Source: Candidatus Obscuribacterales bacterium (GTDB lineage Bacteria > Cyanobacteriota > Vampirovibrionia > Obscuribacterales > Obscuribacteraceae). Taken from it: a stretch of 42,991 nt of DNA. The notes below the pieces were generated by a model. It saw nothing but the letters and a program-made list of their open reading frames with translations, had not been told where the DNA came from and did not search any database. The translations under genes and the position numbers were made by a program. Below are positions 15,226 through 23,887 of this stretch, piece by piece. Within the stretch, counting starts at the first letter, position 1. Each line of letters starts with the position of its first letter. The stretch spans positions 1 through 42,991 of the forward strand of contig JAIETE010000228.1 in assembly GCA_019745505.1 (NCBI GenBank), given 5' to 3'.

Positions 15226-17190
15226 ATGGCAAAGAAAACTGCTCTCAAGCTTGAGGCCGCTGCTCATGCGAATGACTCGGTGGTCCTCATCGCCGTCGAC
15301 TGGGAGAAAGGCAAGAAGCTCGAAGGCTGCCTCGGCTTCGCCGTCACGCGCAAGTACCGCGACGGTCGCTCGGTGGTCCTCGAGACGCGCCTGCCCTTCG
15401 AAGGGCAAGACGCCAACCCCGACTGGAAAAGCCAGCCCTCGACGGTCTGGCCGATTCAGCGCAAGTGGCACCTCGACTATACCGGCAAGACCGGTACGGA
15501 GGTCTGCTACGAATTCCAGGCGATGGGCGGCAAACCCGGCGACCTGAAGCCCATCAAGGGTCTCACCGCCACCACCAACTGGGTGAAGGTGAGCACCAAG
15601 GTCAACGACACCTTCGAAGTCGCCTTCACGCGCGGCATCCTGTCGTCTCAGTGGCTGTCGCGCATGATCGGCACGCTGCCGGACGGCACCGAAGGCTTCC
15701 CGGACGGCACGCCGAACTTCCAGAAGATCATCGACGCTCTGGAAGACTACAAGAACCCGGACAACGTGATTCGCCGCCATCTCATGGGCAACGTCCCCGA
15801 GATGCTCATGGCACCCGTCAAGGAGTGCGCTGAGGACGGCGGTCACGTCTACCAGGCTCTCTACGAGCTGAGCGCGAACCAGCTTGTGGACTTCCTTTTG
15901 GAAAACCTCAAGTACTTCTCGCTCATTCTCGGCAACACCGGCGCCGAGGACATCACCAACGCTCCGGCTCGCAAGGCTCTGCACGCGGCGGGCGCGGACA
16001 TCATGGACCGCATGATCGGTTCGTGGGGTATCGCGCACAACAAGTCGCAGACCAAGGTCGACAAGGAAGGCAACCCGACCGACGTCACCACCGGTTCGAC
16101 CAACTGGACGAACACGGGCATGGGCTGCCAGTCCAACATGGTGGCTCGCATCCGCAACGCCAAGGTGGCGGCGAATTTCCTCGACTACTGGAAGCGCATG
16201 AAGGCGGACGGGCAGGAGCAGTCGCTCGAGTTCCGCCGCCGCAACGCGAAGGGTTACGAACCGGTGGTGCTGGACAACGGCGTCATCATCGAGACCTACT
16301 TCCAGCCGTCCATGGACGATCGCGTCAAGCAGCGCGGCGCGACGGCGCTTTCGCCGTGGCTGGCGAGGGTGTTCGAACTGATGGAGGGCGCCGAAAGCGT
16401 TCTCTGCGGTGAGGTGTTCTATCCGGGCAACCCGTCGGTGGTCCACAAGATCGCCGAGATCTGGGACAATCGCCCGGAGATGTACACCTTCATGACGGTG
16501 AGCACGCCCGATGCGCTGCGCGGTGTCAAAGCCAAGCGTCGCAAGGGTCGCCCGCCGCTGTTCACGCTCGCGACCGGCCGTGAGGTGGAGTTCGCCAACT
16601 TCATCAAGGAGCTGCTCAAGCTCCCCGAGGCGCATGCGGTCACGCACGGCAAGATCATCGTCATCGACCCGTGGGGCAAGAAGCCGGTCGTCATCTTCGG
16701 TTCCGACAACCTCGGGATGAAGGCGTCGCACGGCAACGACGAGAACGGCATCATCGTCATCGGTGACGCCGAGCTCGCCCAGTTCGTCTTCGTCAACATG
16801 TTCGACATCAACAAGCACTTCCAGTCGCGCGCGGCCGCTCGGGCCAGCAAGTACCGGAAGCAGACTGTTGGCTGGACGGGCAAACTGGCGGCGACGGATG
16901 CGTGGCAGACCTACCTGGTCGAAGGCTACAAGGCCAAGGAAGCTCAGCTCCTCGCCACCGGCGTGTGGGATGGGTCCGGCTTGGTCGACTCGCCGAACAA
17001 CCGGAGCGTCGAGGTCATCCCGTTCAAGAAGAAGCCGTGGACGCCGAAGCCGGCGACTGCGGTTGCGGACGCAACGGGTGATGCCGGTGCGCCTGCGGCG
17101 GCTCCTGCGGCCGGCACGGTCGAAGGAGAAGTCGCTGCGAAGGCGGACAATCCGCAGCCGGGTCCGGCGGATTCTTCCGACAAGCAGTAA
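15226..17190 (+). CDS. Phospholipase D-like protein with two HKD motifs
   Basis: 654 aa from the ATG at 15226 (AAGGA 9-10 nt upstream); the frame runs 47 codons further upstream without a ribosome site. The N-terminal ~120 residues look like a beta-rich domain. Two PLD-superfamily active-site motifs follow: H271-x-K273 ... D279 with GSTNW after it, and H474-x-K476-x4-D481 with GSDN after it. The first His-Lys to Asp spacing is one residue longer than the usual HxKx4D. One polypeptide could therefore build a full PLD active site, acting on phosphodiesters (phospholipid or nucleic acid). There is no signal peptide. The last ~50 residues are a disordered Ala/Pro tail. Codons are strongly GC3-biased. 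A hairpin and then a small membrane-protein gene follow on the same strand; terB converges from the other side. Confidence 0.8.
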   Translation: MAKKTALKLEAAAHANDSVVLIAVDWEKGKKLEGCLGFAVTRKYRDGRSVVLETRLPFEGQDANPDWKSQPSTVWPIQRKWHLDYTGKTGTEVCYEFQAMGGKPGDLKPIKGLTATTNWVKVSTKVNDTFEVAFTRGILSSQWLSRMIGTLPDGTEGFPDGTPNFQKIIDALEDYKNPDNVIRRHLMGNVPEMLMAPVKECAEDGGHVYQALYELSANQLVDFLLENLKYFSLILGNTGAEDITNAPARKALHAAGADIMDRMIGSWGIAHNKSQTKVDKEGNPTDVTTGSTNWTNTGMGCQSNMVARIRNAKVAANFLDYWKRMKADGQEQSLEFRRRNAKGYEPVVLDNGVIIETYFQPSMDDRVKQRGATALSPWLARVFELMEGAESVLCGEVFYPGNPSVVHKIAEIWDNRPEMYTFMTVSTPDALRGVKAKRRKGRPPLFTLATGREVEFANFIKELLKLPEAHAVTHGKIIVIDPWGKKPVVIFGSDNLGMKASHGNDENGIIVIGDAELAQFVFVNMFDINKHFQSRAAARASKYRKQTVGWTGKLAATDAWQTYLVEGYKAKEAQLLATGVWDGSGLVDSPNNRSVEVIPFKKKPWTPKPATAVADATGDAGAPAAAPAAGTVEGEVAAKADNPQPGPADSSDKQ

Positions 17191-17227
17191 TGCTCGCCAG
17201 CAGAACTGCCTAGCTCGGTTCTCCTGC

Positions 17228-17273
17228 AAGCGGCATGGAAAAAGCGCTTCATCGCGTCGTATCCATGCCGCTT
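17228..17273 (+). terminator. Hairpin after the PLD-like gene
   Basis: Perfect 11-bp arms AAGCGGCATGG (17228-17238) and CCATGCCGCTT (17263-17273) with a 24-nt loop, followed by GTTTCTTC. It sits between the PLD-like gene and the small membrane protein, so it may be a partial terminator that lowers expression of the second gene. Confidence 0.55.
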
Positions 17274-17350
17274 GTTTCTTCAGTTCCATCACCGCGTTCG
17301 CTCTGACCGCTCTCTCCAGAGAGCGACTTCAAATTCCAGAAAGGCAAAAC

Positions 17351-17713
17351 ATGATCGACTTCCTCATGACTCACTGGGGCGTTTGCGCCGCCATCCTCAC
17401 CGCTTGCTCGCTCTACTTCTCCTGGAAGGTGAACGGCGGCGGCATCTTCAGCTTCAATCCGAAGCCGGGCCAGGGCAGCGCCAACGTGATCGGCGAAATC
17501 CTCATGCTGATCGGCTACATCGGCTTCTCGGTCGGCATGGTCGCCATCGCCGCCATCGTCGCCGGCGTCATGCGCGTGGTCCTCGTCATCACCGCCATCG
17601 CTGCGTTCAACGCGGGCGCCACCGGCATCGGTGCAGCCTGCCTGGCCTTCACCGTCGTGACCGGCGTGATTTCGTTCGTGGCCTACCGCCACTCGAAGCT
17701 GCGCCGCAACTGA
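17351..17713 (+). CDS. Small integral membrane protein, 120 aa
   Basis: No family recognised. The ATG at 17351 has AAAGG 7 nt upstream. Three or four membrane segments fill most of the protein (from ~8-25, ~50-75, ~76-95 and ~97-113), with a Gly/Pro-rich loop GGGIFSFNPKPGQGS at about 30-45 and a short basic C-terminus. It lies 160 bp after the PLD-like gene on the same strand, and a strong terminator 38 bp after its stop closes the unit. An effector-plus-membrane-partner arrangement is possible but not shown. Confidence 0.8.
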   Translation: MIDFLMTHWGVCAAILTACSLYFSWKVNGGGIFSFNPKPGQGSANVIGEILMLIGYIGFSVGMVAIAAIVAGVMRVVLVITAIAAFNAGATGIGAACLAFTVVTGVISFVAYRHSKLRRN

Positions 17714-17751
17714 AGTTCGTGACCCAGTCGCGCTAAAAACGCGGCGACAAG

Positions 17752-17816
17752 GAAGCAGAGCGGAGGCAGAGAGAAAGCAATTTCTCACTGCCCGAGCCTC
17801 TGCTTCTTTGTTTTTC
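17752..17816 (+). terminator. Intrinsic terminator of the PLD-like/membrane protein unit
   Basis: Outer arms GAAGCAGAG (17752-17760) and CTCTGCTTC (17798-17806) enclose inner pairs GGCA/TGCC and GAGAAA/TTTCTC; TTTGTTTTTC follows at once. It is a classical form. Confidence 0.8.
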
Positions 17817-17850
17817 AATCGCTTCTACTAGCTTCTATAATATTTTTCGA

Positions 17851-17936
17851 CAAAAAAAAGAAAGCGGTCGCCGATGACTGCACCAGAAGAGCCGGTCGTC
17901 AAAACCGGTTCAACTGATGAGCCATCGGCGATCCGC
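17851..17936 (-). terminator. Intrinsic terminator of terB
   Basis: On the minus strand, arms 17923-17936 and 17864-17876 (ATCGCCGATG-type, 13 bp with one bulge) enclose an inner ACCGGT-type hairpin, and the stem runs into TTTCTTTTTTTT. It lies 54 bp after the terB stop and almost back-to-back with the plus-strand terminator. Confidence 0.75.
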
Positions 17937-17989
17937 CTCAGATAAAGCAGGTCAGGTCAGCCTAGCTGTTACCGGACGAGCCCTCACAC

Positions 17990-18445
17990 TTAGCTGACGT
18001 AGGCGGTGGCGTCGACGCCGAGCGTGCGGCAGATTTCCCTGACGCGCGCCTTTTCCTTGTCGTCGAAATTGCCGTCCGCGTTGGCGATGGCGAGAGCCAC
18101 CTGCAGAGCGACGTCAGGCTGTTCGCCCTTGCCCTTGATCTTGCCGACCGTCGAGTACACCGTGATCGGGCCGAAGGTCTTGTCCTTGTTGATCGCGTCG
18201 CAGTACTCGTTGAACTTGCCGATCAGGTCAGCCGGCGGGAAACACTTGAGAGCGTCGAGCGACGTGATGAGCGAGCCGATGGCCTGCTTCTCGTCGTCGG
18301 AGACGTTGCCGTCAGCGCTGGCGACCAGGGCGCAGATGCCCATGACCGAGTCACGGAAGGTGCCGTTCTTGAACTGCGAGACCTTGGTGGTGAGAGCGGC
18401 CTTGGCGTCCGAAGCGGACTGACGGAGCTTGTCGAAGAATCCCAT
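17990..18445 (-). CDS. terB: TerB-family stress (tellurite-resistance-type) protein
   Basis: 151 aa, the normal length of TerB. The N-terminus MGFFDKLRQS with KVSQFKNGTFRDSV matches the start of classic TerB. Two acidic metal-binding segments follow, SADGNVSDDEKQ (about residues 43-54) and NADGNFDDKEKARVREICRTLG (about 122-143), separated by a helical core, as in the two-fold-repeated all-helical TerB fold. TerB takes part in membrane-linked Ter complexes that respond to tellurite, phage or other stress, together with TerC and TerD. None of those partners was recognised in this window, so this is an isolated terB. AAGGA lies 9 nt before the ATG at 18445. The convergent neighbours are the PLD-like and small membrane protein genes. 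Confidence 0.93.
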   Translation of the reverse strand: MGFFDKLRQSASDAKAALTTKVSQFKNGTFRDSVMGICALVASADGNVSDDEKQAIGSLITSLDALKCFPPADLIGKFNEYCDAINKDKTFGPITVYSTVGKIKGKGEQPDVALQVALAIANADGNFDDKEKARVREICRTLGVDATAYVS

Positions 18446-19137
18446 GGTTTTGTGTCCTTAAGTGTGGTCTTGCACGCCGGCATCGACTGGATGCAGCGAG
18501 CTTGTTGTTATTGGCGAGTCGCAAACATTGCGATCGCAGAAACCAATGTCTTTCCGCCCCAGCAAGCGCTGAATTTGGGGGTCGCATTGGAGAGGTGCAA
18601 AACGGGAACGGTTAAGGGTTTGGAGTGCGCCTGCGGGCAAGGTGGAAAGAATCGGTACAAAGGAATGCTACGGCTTGCAAAGAGACGTATCCAAGTGTTG
18701 CTGACCCGGTTGTTTACAAGAGCGCGTCACGCATGTCGCGCGGATTCCCTCTTGTGTAACGTTGCAAGCCTCTAATGTGAGCCGAATTTCCTGGCGTAAC
18801 GACACTTTCATATCTTTAACACCGCTCGCGCTAACCAGCAGAAAATTGAATGTGACCGGGCTCATTCTTGTCGCCAAGCCCCTTTTGTAAAGCAACCCCG
18901 ACCGAACGTTCAGCAAAAGCCAGGCAAAAGAACAGCCGACGCTGTCATATATGTTCGGGAAAATCTGCCCGGTTGCCGGGGATTCCAAAAGCTTCTACTA
19001 CTTTCTTTCATAGAACCAGTATCAAAACAAGAATGCGCATAGAAGGATGCAGATATTGGCGCCGACCGCGTTCAGCGAATCAGCACGAAGATCGGCAAAG
19101 CTTCAGGCGCATCTTGTTCCGGCTTTAGCGGTATGGT
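18446..19137. other. 692-bp gap upstream of terB
   Basis: No supported gene: short frames on both strands lack ribosome sites. It must hold the terB promoter and the 3' end of the next minus-strand gene. No repeat or clear hairpin was recognised. Confidence 0.45.
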
Positions 19138-19536
19138 CTAAACCGACTGAACGCTCTTTCCCGCTTCCTTGAGCTTGCTCTCGACGACGCGCAAGGTCAT
19201 CCTAATCGTCGGCCAATCGATGGTGGGCGGCTTGCACTGACCCTTGACGGTGAGAGTAGCCAAAAGCACCGCGCGGCCGTATTCCTCTTCGGCCAGGTCC
19301 AGATTGCCCGCTTTGACAGCGGCAAGACTGGAGATGACGTAAGCGGAAAGCAAGCGCGCCTCCAAATACTTGATGGCGTTTTCGCTGTAAGCGGCGGCGG
19401 CAAAGGCATTGCCTTTGTCTTCATCGAGATTGGTAAGAGCGCATTCCAGGCTGCTCACGGTGCTGTCCCAGCCGTGAATGGTGGAACCGTGACCAAAGTG
19501 ATAGCCGGCCGAAACCAGCTGAAGAAGTGGCGCCAT
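19138..19536 (-). CDS. Small helical hypothetical protein, 132 aa
   Basis: No family recognised. The start is the ATG at 19536 with AAGGA 5 nt upstream; the frame runs 29 codons further without a ribosome site. The sequence is mostly helical, with Ala-rich pairs such as NAIKYLEARLLSAYVISSLAAVKAGNLDLAEEEYGRAVLLA (about residues 55-95), which read like one or two TPR-type helix pairs. The segment AGYHFGHGSTIHGWDS near the N-terminus has three His. No signal peptide or certain membrane segment. It lies ~105 bp after the next minus-strand gene and may share its transcript. Confidence 0.65.
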   Translation of the reverse strand: MAPLLQLVSAGYHFGHGSTIHGWDSTVSSLECALTNLDEDKGNAFAAAAYSENAIKYLEARLLSAYVISSLAAVKAGNLDLAEEEYGRAVLLATLTVKGQCKPPTIDWPTIRMTLRVVESKLKEAGKSVQSV

Positions 19537-19642
19537 AACTGTCCTTGTGAGCGCGAAGCTCACTGCTGCAAGCGTTGAGACGCGAGCGTCTTCACACCCG
19601 CCGAATGGCAATCTGAGACGCAAAAGTGACGCAAGAGTTTGC

Positions 19643-20038
19643 TTACAGCCACATTCTGCCGTCCACTTTCAGTTCCAGGATTTTGCTTCCCGGACCAAAG
19701 CAAACTTCAACGTTGTCGTATTCGTGAACAACGCGACCATCAACGAGGCGCTTAACCAAAGGTTCTTCCACACATTCCTGCGGACAACTTGCACCGGGTT
19801 TGGTGCAGACTCCCCGAGGGCACCGCTTCGGAAAAGACTGTCGAATCGGCGACCGGTGTCGCTGATTCGCTCCAACGCCGGGTTCGATGCCCAGCATTCT
19901 ACGCTGCCTTTGCAGACGAGCCGCCTTCCTTTCCGGACGATTTCGCAGGTAAGCACAGACAAAAATACCGATAACGAGAAGCGCCAGCCAACCCAGAACA
20001 GGCAGAGCTTCCGGGTCAAGAAACGCGAATAAATCCAT
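19643..20038 (-). CDS. Single-pass membrane hypothetical protein, 131 aa
   Basis: No family recognised. The ATG at 20038 starts MDLFAFLDPEALPV, followed by one membrane segment (about residues 14-33, GWLALLVIGIFVCAYL) and a strongly basic stretch NRPERKAARLQRQRR, giving a short outside N-terminus and a cytoplasmic tail of ~95 residues. The tail has four Cys (CPRGVC, then SCPQEC), possibly metal-binding, and ends in beta-like VHEYDNVEVCFGPGSKILELKVDG. Only AGG 10 nt upstream serves as ribosome site. It lies between two other minus-strand genes, behind a highly structured 155-bp leader. Confidence 0.6.
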   Translation of the reverse strand: MDLFAFLDPEALPVLGWLALLVIGIFVCAYLRNRPERKAARLQRQRRMLGIEPGVGANQRHRSPIRQSFPKRCPRGVCTKPGASCPQECVEEPLVKRLVDGRVVHEYDNVEVCFGPGSKILELKVDGRMWL

Positions 20039-20078
20039 GATGCACAACCTAGCCGACAAGAATCGAGCTCCCGAAGAG

Positions 20079-20186
20079 ACCGTAGGGGAGGCGTGTTGCC
20101 CCCCCTACGGTAGACTTTCGGATCCTACGTCTGTCGAAAAGGACTATGGAGACTTTCTCTCCACGGATGCACTACGCTGTGCATCC
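20079..20186. promoter_or_regulatory. Cluster of three hairpins between two minus-strand genes
   Basis: Three perfect inverted repeats lie in ~110 bp: ACCGTAGGGG (20079-20088) with CCCCTACGGT (20102-20111); TGGAGA (20147-20152) with TCTCCA (20158-20163); GGATGCAC (20165-20172) with GTGCATCC (20179-20186). None ends in a U-run on either strand. They lie between the 518-aa membrane protein and the 131-aa gene, where they could be RNA-processing or attenuation elements. Confidence 0.5.
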
Positions 20187-20195
20187 ACACCGCTG

Positions 20196-21752
20196 TCACC
20201 GGGGGCCGGTCACAGGCGCGGTGTTGAGAAACGTCTTGAAGCTCTCGACGTCGCCGAAGCGGTGAGCCTTGAGACTGTAGGCGTCGACCGCGACGAGCAT
20301 GACGAAAGCACGGCTGGACGGGTCGCCACGCACGACTGTGACAAGCCAGAAGGTGCCGGCTTTGCCGTTGACCAGGCGTGGCTCGGCTTCCTCGTACTGC
20401 GACCAGTCGGCGCTCGGGTCAGCATTGTGGACGTTGGCGAGCGCCTTGCTCGGTCCGTTGATGCGCATGGCATCCGGCACCGCATAGACACTGGCGCGAC
20501 CGCTGATGGCGTCGAAGAAAAGCACGCGAGTGAGAGAACCGCCCTTCGGCTCCAGCCCGATGATAAGCTCGAGTCCGAGCTTGTCGAAGTCCTGGTAGTA
20601 AGGGAAGCGGTTGGCTTCCGCCTTCTGTGTGTCGGTCGGCGGCTCGCTGATGCCGAAGAGCTCGAGCTGCGAGGTGATCGGGTTGAGCAGACCGCGATGG
20701 TAGGTGGCATACGCTTCAGCGTAGCTGCGAGCGAGTGCCGGCGGGTAGAGAGCAGCGCCCTCGAATTTCACCGCTGCGTCCTCACGCGAGTAATTGCTGA
20801 AGAAGCCGTGCGGGCCGACTTCCATGACGCTCGACAGGGTCGGCACCATGGTCAGAGTCCAGGTGGGTCGGTAGGTAGTCGACGAGATGAGCATGCTCCA
20901 CTCGCCGTTTTCCTTCTGCCAGTACACCGTCTCACCGCGCTCCGAAAACGGATGGCGGATGCGGAAGAGCAGCTCGGTGACCCAAGATTCGTCGCCGAAG
21001 AGGAAGAAGGCATTCTTGCCAGCAGCCACGTCGACGTTCATGTTGGGCTCTTCGGCGTTGACTCGCACGACGCTGTGGACACTGCCGAAAGGCGTGCCGT
21101 ACCAGACATCGTATGCGAGCGGCGACTGCCACCACAAGACGACCTTGCCGTCCTGTCCGACTTCACGCACCATGTGCGGCTGTTTGCCGACCAGGCGGTT
21201 GTCGGTGATGGAGTTCTTCACGTACTTGGCCGCCGTCGAGCGAACGACGATGCGGTTGTCGCGCGTGTTCGGCAACTGGTCGATCGCGATCGGATCGAGC
21301 GAAGATGCCATCTGCCACTGAATGATCGTCTGCGACACGTTCGCCGTCACCACCCAACCCAAAAGGGCGAGATAGACGAGAGACGTGATGGTCAAAGCCT
21401 TTCGCGACGGTGCCCGGCCGCGCTTCGCGAGCGCGCGCACAGCGAAGATGCCGGCCGGAATCAGCGCCACGACGACGATGATGGGCAGATATTTCCAGGC
21501 GAGAACCAGCAGCGGATGAGCGAGGGCGGCGACGAGGACGTAGCCGAGCAGCGAGAACAACGCAATCATCGACCAGCGCTTGACGCGCGTGCCGAGGCTC
21601 GGGTCTTGCTTGACGGGTTTGGACTGGGCAGGCGGCGGGACCGCGGCACCGGGTTCCTTCGTCAAAGAGACCTTCGCGACTTGATCTGCGCTGACGTCGT
21701 CGGCGGGAGAACCGCCGGCGCCGACGCCGTTAGGAGTTGGGTCGTTCGACAT
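20196..21752 (-). CDS. Large membrane protein of unknown function, 518 aa
   Basis: The start is the ATG at 21752, with AGAGG 8 nt upstream; 44 more codons are open upstream without a ribosome site. Layout: a disordered Pro/Gly-rich cytoplasmic N-terminus of ~55 residues; three membrane segments (about residues 62-80, 84-107 and 120-138) split by the basic loop RALAKRGRAPSRK; then a large domain of ~380 residues. That domain has beta-like segments (IVVRSTAAKYVKNSITDNRLVG, VLWWQSPLAYDVWYGTPFGS, YRPTWTLTMVPTLS, FWLVTVVRGDPSSRAFVMLVAVDA). The domain was not recognised. It is probably outside the cytoplasm if the N-terminus is inside and the three-segment count is right. It ends close to the hairpin cluster preceding the 131-aa gene. 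Confidence 0.8.
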   Translation of the reverse strand: MSNDPTPNGVGAGGSPADDVSADQVAKVSLTKEPGAAVPPPAQSKPVKQDPSLGTRVKRWSMIALFSLLGYVLVAALAHPLLVLAWKYLPIIVVVALIPAGIFAVRALAKRGRAPSRKALTITSLVYLALLGWVVTANVSQTIIQWQMASSLDPIAIDQLPNTRDNRIVVRSTAAKYVKNSITDNRLVGKQPHMVREVGQDGKVVLWWQSPLAYDVWYGTPFGSVHSVVRVNAEEPNMNVDVAAGKNAFFLFGDESWVTELLFRIRHPFSERGETVYWQKENGEWSMLISSTTYRPTWTLTMVPTLSSVMEVGPHGFFSNYSREDAAVKFEGAALYPPALARSYAEAYATYHRGLLNPITSQLELFGISEPPTDTQKAEANRFPYYQDFDKLGLELIIGLEPKGGSLTRVLFFDAISGRASVYAVPDAMRINGPSKALANVHNADPSADWSQYEEAEPRLVNGKAGTFWLVTVVRGDPSSRAFVMLVAVDAYSLKAHRFGDVESFKTFLNTAPVTGPR

Positions 21753-22286
21753 TTGGAAATCCTCTGTTGAGAGCTTCACCACAGCCGACCGGCTGTGAAC
21801 CTTCCGCAGCCAGCCTTCAGACAATCTGAAGCTGTTTTGCTTTGACCTCGTCGGGGACGAAGTTTTAGCTGGTGCGCGTGGCAAAGCTCGGTTACTGTTT
21901 TTTTCGGATGGGTCAGGTTCTGGAGAGGATACGGAAGGATTCAGAGAGAACCTAGCAAGGTTTCAAGAACCGACAAAAGACGACCGTTTACACAACGTAT
22001 TCAGAAAGAATGATTACGGGCGCGGAAAGAACTCTCGAGACAGTCTTAGATACATGCTTTTGCTCCTAGCTGACAGAACAAGCAATTTCTCTTTCTGCTT
22101 TTATATTTACTTTTAACCTGAATAGGCCCGAATTATGCCCGCACGAGAGCTAGCGAAGCGCTAACCGCAGCAGGCTCGCACCCAGTTAGCGCGAGGTTTT
22201 GTTTCAAACTTGTTGCAGCGAAAGGCTGATTTTGAGCCGCGTTTCACTAACAATAGTGACGAAAAAATATCAGCGCAGAAAGAAAG
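21753..22286. other. 534-bp gap with one inverted repeat
   Basis: No gene. An inverted repeat GCGCTAAC (22158-22165) / GTTAGCGC (22185-22192) is followed on the plus strand by GAGGTTTTGTTT, but no plus-strand gene precedes it. Otherwise AT-rich upstream DNA for the 518-aa gene. Confidence 0.45.
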
Positions 22287-23009
22287 CTATTTGAAATCGG
22301 TCATCAAGCTGTCCATTTCATCGTCGCCACCTTCCATGAGCAAAGCCACTTCACTGGAAACCCGCTTGAATCCTTTCGGCTGAAAGAAAACCGATTTGGC
22401 GATCGGTCTTTTCGAACACTTCAGTGTATCGAGCACAGTTTTCGGCTTGGGCTCCGACTTCTGCATGCGTGTGATTTTCATCGGCAAGCCGAAATCCGGA
22501 GGCAAATCCGATGCCGATGCAATTACTGCCGCTGCTTGTCTGGGCACAAGGTCTGATTGCATGGCATACAAATCGGTGATTGTTGGCTCGCCGCGTTTCT
22601 TTCCATGACGTGTTCGAATATCCGTCCACCGATAGATCTTCACTTCCTGTCCTTTGATTTTGGCTTTACCGGTTTGCTTGATGTCTTGCTTGACGTTCTG
22701 GCGCCCGCCGGTTCGCGAGGCAACTCGCTTTTTCCACTCTTCCAGAGTGGCTTCGTAGTAGGACTTGCTGTGCTCATTGAATGCAACAACACTCCACTCG
22801 GGCGCGTGAGAAACAATGGTGATGCCCAGTTTTTTGGAGTCGATACGAATGCCATCTTTGCTGACTTGAATCGTAGAGGCACCGAAGTAATCACTATCGA
22901 CGTCCATCAGCAGTCCATTCTGCTTGACCGGAGCCGACCAGGCGAATTGAAGAAAGAGCACCGAAGCGCATGAAAGCAAAACAGATGCCCGATAATTTTG
23001 ACGCAGCAT
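22287..23009 (-). CDS. Exported protein, 240 aa, paralogue of the gene at 31334
   Basis: The start is the ATG at 23009, with AGGG 8 nt upstream. A signal peptide is clear (basic MLRQNYR, a hydrophobic core to about residue 24, likely cleavage after WSA). The mature part has a beta-rich front (TIQVSKDGIRIDSKKLGITIVSH), then VVAFNEHSKSYYEATLEEW, a short IKGQEVKIYRW strand, and a C-terminal DTLKCSKRPIAKSVFFQPKGFKRV. The same order (RI-x3-LGxT-x-V, VFN-x3-K, DYTIY, VPLQQM, PKYKQV) is seen in the exported protein at 31334-32170, so the two look like distant paralogues. The fold could be LolA/LolB-like; this is a guess. It stands alone between two large gaps or terminators. Confidence 0.75.
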   Translation of the reverse strand: MLRQNYRASVLLSCASVLFLQFAWSAPVKQNGLLMDVDSDYFGASTIQVSKDGIRIDSKKLGITIVSHAPEWSVVAFNEHSKSYYEATLEEWKKRVASRTGGRQNVKQDIKQTGKAKIKGQEVKIYRWTDIRTRHGKKRGEPTITDLYAMQSDLVPRQAAAVIASASDLPPDFGLPMKITRMQKSEPKPKTVLDTLKCSKRPIAKSVFFQPKGFKRVSSEVALLMEGGDDEMDSLMTDFK

Positions 23010-23099
23010 TAGTGAACCCTTCCGTATTCCCCAGGTATCTGTACCCGCTGCAACGGCTTTTACCATTCGAGGTGCAACGACATGCGATAGTAATGCCGC

Positions 23100-23142
23100 A
23101 AAAAAAGAAAGAAGGCAGGAGTGGAGGCTCCCGCCTTCTTTC
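23100..23142 (-). terminator. Intrinsic terminator of the 193-aa gene
   Basis: Perfect 10-bp arms GAAAGAAGGC (23107-23116) and GCCTTCTTTC (23133-23142), extended by GGAG/CTCC. Read on the minus strand the stem runs straight into a run of seven T. It is 40 bp after the stop of the 193-aa gene. Confidence 0.8.
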
Positions 23143-23182
23143 GACGAACTCTATCGAGTCCTAGCCTCGCCGGAGCGCGAAT

Positions 23183-23764
23183 TTACTTCGCTTTGGCCGC
23201 CGCAGCTTCACGCTTCTTGCCGGCTTCGGCAGCGGCAGTGAAAACGATCTCCATTCCCAGGTTGCAAGTCGCCGCAACCTGCATCGAGAAAGTCTTCAGC
23301 TGAGCCTTCTCGGCGCTCAGGCAGAAGCAGTGCGCCTGCACTTCCTGGGCGTGAGATTCAGCCGGGATGTCATCCAGAGGCGAGACCGGGTGACCGGCGA
23401 TGTCGGCTTTGACACGGGCGGTCGCGATGCCGGACTGGAAGCCCTCCTGCTCTTCGGCCTGACCGATGATCGTGGTCTTCCACGCGGACATACTGGCCAT
23501 CCAGCTGCAGGTCTTCTCCGACGACATCGTGTCGGCGACAGAGACGAATTCCTTGACGCGGGTCACGAAAACCCCGACCGTCTTGTCGAGGTAGTCGTAA
23601 TAGCGGCTGGCGCCGAGATTGATGCCGCCGGTGTGCTCCGTGCTGATCGAATCGAGGGCACGAGCCTGGAAGCGCAGCGAGCGAAGCTGCAGATCGAGAG
23701 CGGAAAGCCGGATCTTCTGCAGATCGATGTTGTTGAGATCAGCAACTTTGGTCTTACGAGCCAT
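23183..23764 (-). CDS. Hypothetical protein, 193 aa
   Basis: No family recognised. The ATG at 23764 has GGAG 7 nt upstream and the gene has its own strong terminator, so it is probably well expressed; codons are GC3-biased. The protein is soluble and mostly helical. The first ~50 residues are Lys/Leu-rich heptads (LNNIDLQKIRLSALDLQLRSLRFQARALD), then GGINLGASRYYDYLDKTVGVFVTRVKEFV, a DIAGHPVSPLDDIP loop near residue 125, and a long C-terminal helix ending in a basic Ala/Lys tail. It follows the M17-N-like gene on the same strand by 123 bp. Confidence 0.75.
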   Translation of the reverse strand: MARKTKVADLNNIDLQKIRLSALDLQLRSLRFQARALDSISTEHTGGINLGASRYYDYLDKTVGVFVTRVKEFVSVADTMSSEKTCSWMASMSAWKTTIIGQAEEQEGFQSGIATARVKADIAGHPVSPLDDIPAESHAQEVQAHCFCLSAEKAQLKTFSMQVAATCNLGMEIVFTAAAEAGKKREAAAAKAK

Positions 23765-23887
23765 GGTAATTCTCCGTTTGCTTGGTCTTTGAGAAAGCAG
23801 CCTGATAAGCTGACTTTCATCAAATATCTTCAGGACTACTCCGCAAGAATCGATGGCGCGAACCGCGCCATCGAACTGAAGAACGAT

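Noticed and set aside
15064-17292. 742-residue minus-strand ORF opposite the PLD-like gene
   Set aside because: Composition is typical of a GC3 shadow, while the plus frame has two HKD motifs and a good start.
20037-21770. 577-residue plus-strand ORF opposite the 518-aa membrane protein
   Set aside because: It is a shadow rich in Arg, Val and Asp; the minus frame has membrane segments and a ribosome site.
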